NCBI RefSeq assembly: GCF_020379485.1
Contig: NC_063442.1
Coordinates: 14,320,009-14,384,008 of the forward strand
DNA from: Brassica napus
Lineage: Eukaryota > Streptophyta > Magnoliopsida > Brassicales > Brassicaceae
Direction of reading: 5' to 3'
DNA length: 64,000 nucleotides
Both the position numbers and the translations under genes were made by a program. Below the pieces are notes generated by a model. It saw only the letters and a program-made list of their open reading frames with translations. It was not told where the DNA came from and made no database searches. Positions 54,199 to 64,000 of this stretch are shown here, piece after piece. Every line of letters starts with the position of its first letter. Position 1 is the first letter of the stretch.

Positions 54199-57100
54199 TC
54201 AGCTTGATGAGAAAAACAAATGATCACCATCCCTAATGACATCTAAATCATCAATCTCAGTGTTCTCTGCATTCGTGATCTTTGTGAAGCTGCATCCTCC
54301 AAACTTTTCACCTACACAATTCCCAAAGTTTCAACGGTTAGAAATTTTTTTCACAAAGGAGAGTTTTTTTCTTCATTTTGAGTCTCTTCAGAGCTTACCT
54401 GCTAGAATTACAAGCTCTTCTATGGATTTAGGTAAGAGTATCAACTTCCCGTTATGGCACTGTGATAGATCTTTCTCTTGTGACAACATGTGAATGGTAA
54501 CTCTCTTGTCTTTTCCTCTACATGGCTTGGTTTGGATGCTGGAGCTGCAATGCTGATGTTTAACTAGCTTCTTAATTGTTTCCGTATCTCCCTTGTGGGT
54601 TGCATCCATTATAGCCTTTTCTCCATTGTCTGAAGTTGACTCTGTAACATCTAAACCATTGGCATCTTTTCTTGACTCCATCCACTCTTCCCATCCCATT
54701 AGTTGAAAATTTATGTTTTCTTGGTCATTATTAGTAGTATCTTCTATTGCTATTGATTGTTGTCCTCTAATTTTCTGCAAGTATTGTAACAAAACATGAA
54801 TTTAATTTTGTTTTAACTCCATACATAAGTTTCTAGAATATTATTTTTAGGTCACATACCTTGAAGAGATTGTTCATTATAGCTCGTCCATCTTCAGCAT
54901 GAACGTGCATCGCGCTCATCAGCGATGTTCTACTTATCCGTAGTATTTGAGATAACTCGGTTGTCGTTACCGTAAAAGGTTGTGGTCTATAGCATAGAAC
55001 TCCAATCTCTCCAAACATATCTCCAACAACTGCTTTGCCTTGAATCTGATCTTGTCCATCAACATGGGCTGTGAAATTCTGCAACAGTTACACAACGTTT
55101 GAAGGTAATTATTGATAATTCTATGCTATTAATTAAATTTTTACTGATAACCAATATAACTCGCTTACCACTGATCCTGAGACCAGAATGTAAAGATCCG
55201 TTGGAGCTTCGTTTTGTAGAATTATATCTTCCTTAGGTGGGAAATACTCAGCATCTATATCTGAAACCTTGGGCATAAAATGGTAACTTCATGAAACCTC
55301 TTAGAGTGATATTAAAAGTTGAAATGAAAAGTTAGAGAATATAATTTTACCAACTGAAAGAGGAAGTCACGAGAAACTCCTTGAAATAGATAAATGTTTT
55401 GAACAATGGGGAAGAAGAGATAGTTTGCAATGCTTGACCGGATTGCTTTTGGCAAATTGTTCAAAGTTTCTTGTTGTTTCAAGCCCTCTGTTTTGAACTT
55501 CAGGCAAATGTGTGATAACATTTGGTCTTGTATGTCATGTGGGAGTTGGTTTCTTGAAGCAAACTCTGAAGCAGCTCTCACTGTATCTCTCTGTTGTACA
55601 GAAATCATTAGTATTTTGTCTAGTTTGAACATGTTAATACTAAAGATGAATATAGTTCAAGTCAAAAATATTTGACCATGTCTATAACTTTCAGTAGGTA
55701 TAACAATTAACTTGAGGTAGATCAAAATATGCATGTGTATTCAGACAAGATATATGATCCTACCATACCTAATTCAAATTACCTATAATTTTCATGTAAG
55801 GATAACATAAATTACTAGGTTAGATCAAGAAATTTTAATTTATTAATTTTAAATTTGGATATCCGAATAACCTGTTTGAATTATATCAATATATATTTAA
55901 CTATATAAAATTATATAAGTTTTTGCTTTTCAAAGTACCCAACCTTTTTTATACAAAATGAACATGCCTAGCTAGATCAAAATAAAGGGATCATCAAACT
56001 TACAAAGCTTCTGGTTCGGCTAGTCCAGTGAACAACGAGGTTAGTCATATTACCAATCAGGTAAGCCGTCAAGCCGAGGTTGAACATCATGAAGAAAATG
56101 TCAAAGAGCATTTCTCTTGGATTCTCAGGATGCAAATCTCCATATCCAGTGGTCGTCAACGTCGTAATAGACCAGTAAAGAGCAGTCACATATCTATTCC
56201 AGAGACTTGTTTCCTTGAAATCTGGATAAACAGCTCCAATCCATGTCTTTCTTGGATTGGGATATCTATCTGCGATCAGGTAGTTGAAACATCCAGCACA
56301 ATGTACAGCAAACAAAGTGACCTGAGATTTATAAAAAAAATCAAGTTATTACAGTAAAACTTCTATAAATTAATAAAATAGAAAATTTATATTATTAATT
56401 TAAATATATATTACTAATATGGAGGAAAACTAAATGGTTCAAATTAGAATGTGAAAATTTATTTATTTATCATATATTAATATGTAGAGTTTATTATAAA
56501 TAAATAAATAAAAAGCTTTTTGCTCTGTTTTGAGACTAACCGAAATGAGTTTTGTGCACCGTATCCAGAAATAGTTGAAACGGATATCTTTCTCAAGCCT
56601 GAAGCAAAAAGAAAGAGTTAGAGAAATGCGATAAATACTTTTATAATATGGTCTTAAGCATTGCAATAATTAAACCTTGCGAACAGCGAGCTAACCCGTC
56701 TGAGCCTCCATAACCTGAGCATGCTAAGAATTCTAAATCCTAACTCGCTTCCATTATAGTGAAACAGGAGGCTCAATGGCTGAAATGGTGCTGTAGAACA
56801 CACATCGAAGGCGAACCAAGTAGAGAGGTACCTGAAAATGTTCACATTTTCATGAATATGATTCACTTGTACAAAGGTTTCAAACTAATTTTATTTCTAA
56901 CCTTATTGTTATTTTCTTAGGGTTGTCAACTAGAAGATAGGAGTGGCTATCGAGATAGGCGACGAAGAAGGTGAGGACAATATCAATGGCGAAGAAGCCG
57001 TTAATAATATTGTCTATGATGAAAAGGGCGTCTTTCTTGTAGGTGATGAAGGCAAATTCAAAAGGACAAATCCAAGCTGAGTAAATGACTAGAAAGACTA

Positions 57101-57394
57101 ACCACATCTCCCATGCTCTGTTCCAACATAAACCAGAGGATTGAGAGAAACATAACATAATCTGGTTAAGTTAAAATTTACATAAAACATAGTTTGGAGA
57201 TTATGAGAAAATTACCTATATTTTGGATTAAAAGGAGAGATTATGTGTTTACGTAGCTTAGTTGATTGGTTAATTCTAGCTCCAAGAGATGGCAAAAGAT
57301 CTGCGGAGAGGAAGCTACTATGTTTTATGGTATCAATATTGTATTCCTCAACGCAGAATCTTTCAAAGAAGTTTCTGGTGCAAGAGATGGACAT
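54199..57394 (-). CDS. KAT1: Inward-rectifying Shaker K+ channel KAT1
   Basis: About ten exons are read on the minus strand. The start at 57394 is [21 protein letters not shown]1 contains [17 protein letters not shown] and S2-S3 [21 protein letters not shown]4 is [20 protein letters not shown], rich in Arg. The pore [10 protein letters not shown] near 56140 is the K+ selectivity filter. After S6 ([18 protein letters not shown]) come the C-linker ([20 protein letters not shown]), the cyclic-nucleotide-binding domain ([20 protein letters not shown] to [12 protein letters not shown]) and a variable acidic linker. The KHA domain ([11 protein letters not shown] to [12 protein letters not shown]) ends GDHLFFSSS at 54199. 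KAT1 takes up K+ across the plasma membrane, notably in guard cells during stomatal opening. The gene appears intact; it is shorter than Arabidopsis KAT1 in the linker. Confidence 0.95.
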
Positions 57395-58069
57395 CTTTTT
57401 GATGTTTTTGATAAGAAAACTGTTATGTAAAAGGCTTTTTTCTAGCAGGTTTGAGGCTTTCTTCTTGGCAAGGTAGTTATATATATAGTGATGAAGCTAT
57501 ATAGGACCTTTATAGCACAACTTGCTGCAACTCAATTGCTTATCTTTTTTTTCTTAGAGAAAAATGTTGAATTTGGCAGGGAAAGGTTAACGGCTTAAAG
57601 CAGAGTCAGTGCGCCATTTGCAGAAACCAAAATGGTTTAAATGGGAGAAGCAACAATGGTGAGCAAGAAGCGGAAAACACGGAACAGAGTAGTGTGTGAT
57701 ATGGAAAGATCTTAAGAGATGAGACAAAACTTAAGTGGTAAACATTGAGCTTTTGAGGTAGAAATGCTCATGGTTTGTTTCTTTTGAGAGGAAACAGATT
57801 TGAAATCCAACATAAAGAAGAAGAAGAGTAGACGCAAACTGGTTATGGAGATTGCTACTTGATGAGGTTTATGACTGTGGTGTGAAATCCACTTTCTCAG
57901 CATCTGAAGGTGGTAGTGATATATAGACATACCACACATAGAGAAAGAAGATACGTTTGGTGTGTGTGTCTAGGCCTATTTGTGTCATTGGAAGGACAAA
58001 AATGGGCATGAAAAATTATGGTGTGTTCATTTCAGGAATCCAGATATGGACCAAGCAAAACAATAATAA
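57395..58069 (-). promoter_or_regulatory. KAT1 upstream region
   Basis: Directly upstream of the start lies TATATATAT at about 57479-57489, a possible TATA box some 90 bases from the ATG. DNA up to 58069 has no gene, and a Helitron begins at 58070. Any guard-cell elements would be here; short AAAG words (Dof sites) are common but not specific. Confidence 0.5.
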
Positions 58070-60145
58070 TCCTACTATATAAAAGGGACTAAATTCAAGG
58101 CTTTTGAGACTATCCACCTCAGCCAAAATATTCTCATCTAAAAAGAATTAAAAATAAATATCATTTAGAAAATAATTAACTAACATACAACTTTTGATAT
58201 TTCTAGAAATTTCAAATTTGTAACTGCTAATTTATTAATAGAATCATATATCTATATTGAATTATGTTATATTTTAATAGTTAGACTTTAAGGGTAAATA
58301 AATTATTAATTTATAATATATATAATTTATAACATTATATTGTAGTTATAAATAAAGAGAAAATAACCGGGAAGGATGAAGAAGCTCATGTAAAATTATG
58401 TAATTAAAATGGTAAAATGGTGAGTATGATGAGGTGAATCTAAGAAAATTTGTTGTATAAATTATGGTGTTTTATTCGTCCACTATAATGATTTAAAATA
58501 ATATATATATTCACATAAATAAGTCAATATTTGTTGTTTTTTTTTGGTAAGATGTTAAGATTATTATTTTCTAAAAGGTTACACTGTTGTTTTTAAACAA
58601 CTTATTACAGCAAGGAAACAAAAACAACCAACAACAACTCAAGGTAAAAAAAGCCTTAAGGAAGTCTTATACAAGAAATATAAAAAGAAGTAGAGAAGAT
58701 GAGAAAGAAGAACTTACCGGGTAAGAGAGGAGACGGTCACGCATCATACGGTCGAAAGAGGCAAGGATGACTGATGAAGGTGAGGAGACATGACTGAAAG
58801 TAGAGCTTGATGACTGGAGTAGCATGTGCATCTACGTTGACGCGAGGTTGATTGATCTAGGCTGCAACAGAGTGTAGATCAGCCGGAGGAGAAATCCAAA
58901 CTTCAGCAGCAAAAGGCTCCCATATCAAGCGAGAGAAAGAGCACTCAAAGAAGAGATGATGGTGAGTCTCTATTTTCAGATTACAAAGGGCGCACGTTCC
59001 TGAGACATTTAATCCCCAACGCCTCAAGCGATCCTTGGTTGGCAGTCTTCTCCGCAAAGCCAGCCATGATATAAACGCATTACGTGGAATATGTTCCTTG
59101 AACCAAATATTCTTGTGCCAATATGTATTGTTGATAGTGTTTATATTCTTTTCTGACATTAGTATCCATATTTTTTGATAAACTGATCCAAAGAGATTAG
59201 TTTGTGGAGCTAACCAAACGAGGATTATAGTGTTTACTTTGGAAAAAGTAATAGGTTGAATGATAGATGGCGTGCGTGCCTTTTCACATGGAAATCTGCA
59301 CATATATTAAAATTATAAGTTTTGAATCATAGAGAAAATATAGTGTATATGACTGAAGTTGGTACATTCCGAAACTAAAGATGGCTGAAATTCTTCTTTG
59401 TCAAAATGCATAGATGTGAATCTTATATGAATAGAGTTCTACATTGCTTATAGCAGTGTAATAAACTCCGTGTGTAAAGGAGAAAAAATGTTACATAAGT
59501 GAAAACAAAAATTATGATTTTTTTCTTGTGCCTATAGGCTCTTCGCAATTTGAAGAAGAAAGAACATATTGTGTGAAAATCTTTGGCTCGGTCAAATTTT
59601 ATCCAGTTGTTTACAAAACTGTTGTTATCTGATTCATGTAATTTTTCAGTGTTGATTTAAAAGCCCAAAAAACCTATCTATACTGACTTTTTTATATTTT
59701 TTCTGTGATTTGAATTTAAAAAGAGATAAAACTTTCGATAAGTTATGTAAATTCAGAACAAGTATTTAGCTTTAGAAAGCATTTACATGTTTCAAACTTA
59801 TAATATATACATATATAATGTTTAAAATTATGCATATAAAACATGTGTAAAATGTGTCTGAATATGTTTCTCTTCTTTAATGTGTTAATCGTACTATATA
59901 TAATATTATTTTAAAATTTCAAAAAGTTTATGTCACTATCACATACAAAAAACCATCAATAAAAAATATAATTCTCCATCTACAACAAAAAAAATGAAAA
60001 ATTATTAACATATAAATTTAAATTAAGAAAAACTAACATTGGAAAAACAAGAAGTTAATATAAAAGAAAAAAATTAACAAATAATATTATAAATAAAATA
60101 AATTTATAAGACATAATCCGCGCGAAGCGCGGAAAAAATCTCTAG
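58070..60145 (+). mobile_element. Non-autonomous Helitron upstream of KAT1
   Basis: It starts TCCTACTATATAAAAGGG at 58070, preceded by A. It ends with hairpin CCGCGC-GAA-GCGCGG and CTAG at 60142-60145, followed by T. The ends resemble those at 13487 and 15071. The 2076-bp interior includes a LINE fragment on the opposite strand and AT-rich filler. Confidence 0.92.
58538..59303 (-). mobile_element. LINE 3' fragment with zf-RVT domain, inside the Helitron
   Basis: The minus-strand ORF from 59303 reads WHKNIWFKEHIPRNAFISWL, LPTKDRLRRWGLNVSGTCAL and CNLKIETHHHLFFECSFSRL. This is the zinc-binding domain (CX2C...HX3-4HX4C pattern) at the end of plant LINE reverse transcriptases. A T-tract at 58538-58547 may be its poly-A end. 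It is uninterrupted for 148 codons but lacks the reverse transcriptase. It either inserted into the Helitron or was captured by it. Confidence 0.85.
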
Positions 60146-62828
60146 TAATAATAATAATAAAGAAAGAAAATGGCATTTGACAGAATATTTAAGGGGCCAG
60201 AGTATATGATTTTTTCTTTCAGAATTACAAAATTATTTTCTCCTCTACTATTCTTTAAAGCATATCTTCTCCTTTTCTTCTCATCCTGAAAAACTATCAA
60301 ACTATCATAAGTTTACTACATTGTTCAAAACATCACTAGACTCTAATTCATGACATAGTATTTTCTTCTACCTGAGAAATTACATAAACTAAACATAGAA
60401 AGATACAAAAGATACTACAACTTGGTAAACCGGAGTCACAACCCAATGGATTTATGTAACCCTTGAATTTTAAGGGAATACATAAACAGACTATCTAAAC
60501 GATAACAATACGGGAGTCAGTCTAAATGATAAAATGCTGTTAATTTCTCAATGAACGATTTCCAATTTTAGATTTCATTCTAAACATTTGGGTGGGTTTA
60601 CGGCCAATTATATGTAACACCCCTACCTCTCCGCCAGTAAGTTTTCAAGTTCGTTCACTCGGTCTATATGTTCCACCATCAGATCGACGATCAGTATTAT
60701 AATTTCTCAGAGTTTGAAAAACATATTTACTGATTATGCAATAATTACATATTTTTTTCGTGTTTTAGCATCATTTGCACGATAATGTGAATCTCTTTTT
60801 AATTGATCATATATTTTTTCACTACTTCAGCTCAAGCTCAGATATATTTAATTTTGATATTTTTTTAAATACATAACTGAAAGGATAAATAGAATTTGAT
60901 ATTATAGGTAGCCAAATCAATTCTACTGAGTTTTTTCATATGCGCCACACTATACACTAGAAATCAAGATGTCACATTATATAATCCAATTAAATATGTA
61001 TGTAAGAGGGAGATTCTTTTACATGAACAGCTTGTAAAACTTATAGACCTGCTAGAGGCGAACCTATGCGCTCTGAAGAGTGAAAACCTATTATTTGTTG
61101 AATTTGGTTTTCTTAGGAGAAGACACAAACAAGCACAAGGTAGATTTTCCATGTGTGTCTCGTGGAGTAATGACACTTGATTACTCATTCGTTCCTCACA
61201 CTCCGTCGGTACGTGGTAAAAGAAAAAAATCAAGTTTGGTTGATCTCTTTTACTTATTTATATGTTTTGTTCAAATAAATAGATCTTACCTTTCTGTATC
61301 CATTAAAGAACAGACTATTTATATTATTATCTCCTATATATTAATCCTAGAACATTACAACATGTTTTCGTAGTCATGTGTCATCACTAAAATGATTTTT
61401 AGAATTCTTAGAAAAATAAGTTGGTCCATACAAATATATATTATATTAACTAACTATCAAATTGATTAGTAGTGTTCAAAAGAATATTCTCAATTCTTTC
61501 CTTAAATAAAAGCTACGGAATTATCTATTTTTGTATCTTTTCTTGTTTTTGTTTAATTTTATGTTATTAAAAAAAATCACATATGATTGATAGGTTATAC
61601 TAACCATGTGGACCCCATATGTTAGCATTTATATATCTATATTACTAATTTGAGGTTCGTTATTAAAATTATTTAGATAAAATTAATCATTTTCATGACA
61701 GTGGAATAATCATACGTTAAGGATATGAATTCTAGAACAATAAGATGGTTTCAGTTGTCTAGATCGATCCCTGCAAATTTCATAAATTCCTAATGATTTC
61801 ATGGGTAGGCAGCACATAAATCATAATCATTTTTACATCATCTTATGTTATCTTTATTTAGAAGATATTAAGATCCTGAAAAAAAGTTTTTCCGATCAGA
61901 GATCATCTATATACTAAGAACGCATAATTCTAATGTGGATAGTCTTGCACGAAGTGTCAGGAAATAACCGTCTTTCGTCGTTCACATGCAAATTTTTCGG
62001 TTTGTTTCATAGAGTCACAATAAATCTGTATAAGTTGATGATAAAAAAAATATTATTGTTGCAATGGAAAAAAAAAACAGACTTACATGTTAAATTTTCC
62101 ATGCAAAGGAATCTTGTCCTAAATAGTGGAAAAAAATCTGAATACCAGAAAATGGTTAACAGATAGTTTGCCACTTGCTGTCTTCCTAGTGCAAGTGGGG
62201 TCGTTAATGTTAACGGCTTAAGTTGTCACATGCTCAGAGAGTGTGATGTAGTAGGGTCCAAAAATTGTTAGTTATTTTTTTGTGGGGTATATAAGTCTTC
62301 CAATGGGTCTGGCTAAACCGGTTCGTTTTTTTTTTTTTGTCAACAATTGGTTTTTAAGTCTTGAAATGAAATTGGAGCCTAAAACATTAGGGTCTGTTTT
62401 TTACTGGATTCTATAAGAACGATCATGTTGATTGTTGAAGCATATTAGTCTACGGTTGGTATAAAAGTGATGTATTGAATCAAGAATCCCTTGAATTAAA
62501 GCGGTTAAGCATTTTTTGAATCCTTCTTTAAATTTGACGGGCGATTATGGTTTGTAATCGCATACTGCATCAAATACTAAAACATGGGAGATTGTGGTTT
62601 GTTTCCGGTTGGCCTTATTAGAAAGGACCAGACTAAACCTTTCTGATCTAATTTCACTACAAAATAATAAATTTGTTATCTAGAAACCTGATTTTTTGAA
62701 GGGTTTAGTACCCCACATACTATATTGCAAAATAATAATGGATTCAATACTATAACAGATAGAGACATTTTCCATTAATTAATAATTATTATTTATTTTA
62801 AATTCATAGGGAAACAATTGTATTCTAA
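60146..62828. other. Gene-less AT-rich DNA
   Basis: No family resemblance was found for the ORFs here (for example at 60964-61233 minus and 61080-61373 plus, which overlap in opposite directions). A T-tract with GTCAAC at 62325-62345 is another GTTGAC-An retroposon-like tail. Nothing else is supported. Confidence 0.45.
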
Positions 62829-63950
62829 GAGGTTGATTGTTTGTGGTTTTTGCTTTAGTTTTTGGTTTTTGTTTTTGCAAAAACCATTTTTCAGCCAATC
62901 AAGTTTTAGTTTTTAGTTTTTGTTTTTGTAGAAACTATTTGATTTGCCAATCAAGATTTCTAATAAATAGATTCCCTAAAATTTAGGAAAACTAGTTTTT
63001 GAAAAGTTTAACCAATTTGTAAAGAAAAACCAAAAACCAACTTTTGTGAACTTTTAGGAAAAACGAATTTTGATTTTTTTGGATAGAAACTACAACATTT
63101 AATTAATTAATAATTAATAAATAACATTTTCATAAAGATAAATAATCATACAATTTTTGGTACATTAGCTATAATTTAAACAATAATGTGATATAACTTA
63201 TTTGTGTTTAATATCTGTAAAATAAATTTACATAGTTTATAAATAATATTAATTAATTTTAAAACTTAGTTATTAATTTCTTTATATAAAATAATAGAAT
63301 AATTTTAATAATTACTAGTCACATTAAAAATAACTAAAATTATAAAAACATAATATGTTTTAGTAATACAATATATTGTATTAGTCATGAAAAATAAAAA
63401 TAGCCATTCAATTTTAAGAAAATATAAATAATTTATATGAGAAATTTTATAATTAGTTTCAAAATTTTAAGTATTTTTATTTTTATATAATTTATAATAT
63501 TTAAAAAAATATTGCTAGATAAGTTTATAAAATTAAAAATAATTTATATAAGAAAAAATTCTAAGTAGTTTCAAACTTTTAAATATTTTTATTTTTTTGC
63601 AATTTATATAAATTTTATGATAAATATTTTATTATAATATAATTTTTAATAAAACTATACTAATTAAAATATGTTATTATATTTTAATTTAAAATAATTA
63701 TCTTAATATTTTGATAATTTTAATTGTAAATATAAATATTTATTTCTATTTTGTGGTATTATTTTAAAGTAACTCATTAATTATTTTTTGCAAAAATAAA
63801 AAAATACTGCAAAACCAAAAATCAAAATCTAAATCTAAAAACCAAAAACCAAAAACCAAAGCTGAAAACCAAAAACCAAAATCTAAAAACCAAAAACTAA
63901 AATCAAAAAACCAAAAACTAAAACTAAAAAATACTGAAACAATCATCACC
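62829..63950. mobile_element. TIR element (Tourist-like), ~1.1 kb, TAA flanks
   Basis: The left end GAGGTTGATTGTTTGTGG and the inverse of the right end GGTGATGATTGTTTCAGT face each other. Both are followed inward by runs of AGTTTTTGGTTTTTG. TAA lies directly outside both ends (62826-62828 and 63951-63953). The interior is almost pure A/T and non-coding. Confidence 0.7.
63800..63930. repeat. Simple repeat AACCAAAA/ACTAAAA
   Basis: A run of AAAACCAAAAACC-like units forms the right inner terminal region of the TIR element. The mirrored GGTTTTTG-type run is at 62840-62930. Confidence 0.75.
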
Positions 63951-64000
63951 TAAACCTTTATCATGATAATTAGACCACAATACTTTTTTTTGAACATTCT

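Noticed and set aside
60964..61373. Overlapping opposite ORFs as a gene
   Set aside because: Neither frame shows domain-like text, splice context or codon bias.

Overview
This window is plant nuclear DNA from the mustard family, most likely a Brassica or a close relative. It is AT-rich, with intron-containing genes, GT-AG splice sites, and Helitrons, MULEs, hAT and Tourist-type MITEs and LINE pieces of Brassicaceae type. Read by recognition only, the intact and broken genes follow the order I remember for Arabidopsis chromosome 5 around At5g46130-At5g46240: DUF295 (broken), ALIS2, HLP (mitochondrial ribosomal protein L14), ornithine aminotransferase (broken), CUL4, a DUF538 gene and the K+ channel KAT1. 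Several Arabidopsis genes of that interval are absent, as expected for one fractionated copy of a triplicated genome.

Layout. 1-672: LINE ORF1-type gene (minus) running off the edge. 1308-2776: frameshifted DUF295 gene. 3181-4126: dead PIF/Harbinger transposase. 5222-6093: unexpected fragment of the organellar GatB gene. 6342-8975: Stowaway MITE, hAT MITE and a MULE with long inverted repeats. 9137-9373: small predicted membrane protein. 9914-11571: ALIS2 (minus). 11847-12527: short retroposon with a 15-bp target duplication. 13487-24615: transposon block of Helitrons (one nested in another), a MULE with a perfect 9-bp target duplication and a dead MULE transposase. 25419-28173: N-terminally truncated NLR gene with odd downstream exons. 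29950-31063: HLP (plus). 31310-38517: broken ornithine aminotransferase gene (minus), split by a 4-kb MULE at 31412-35442 and a LINE fragment. 39370-43818: CUL4 (minus), apparently intact. 43702-53291: tandem duplication joining CUL4 and DUF538 pieces. 54199-57394: KAT1 (minus). 58070-60145: Helitron carrying a LINE fragment, upstream of KAT1. 60146-64000: mostly non-coding, with a 1.1-kb TIR element at 62829-63950.

The most informative structure is the tandem duplication. A segment from CUL4 codons 1-39 through the intergenic DNA to the DUF538 gene is present twice. The junction at about 47115-47130 carries filler that looks copied from nearby sequence. Because the two units and an older internal repeat can be compared, several transposon insertions have a visible empty site, which lets them be dated relative to each other.

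I found no RNA gene, CRISPR array or operon. No clearly new biochemical system is visible; the novelty is in gene breakage, duplication and transposon structure. All identities come from reading the sequence, and no database search was run.
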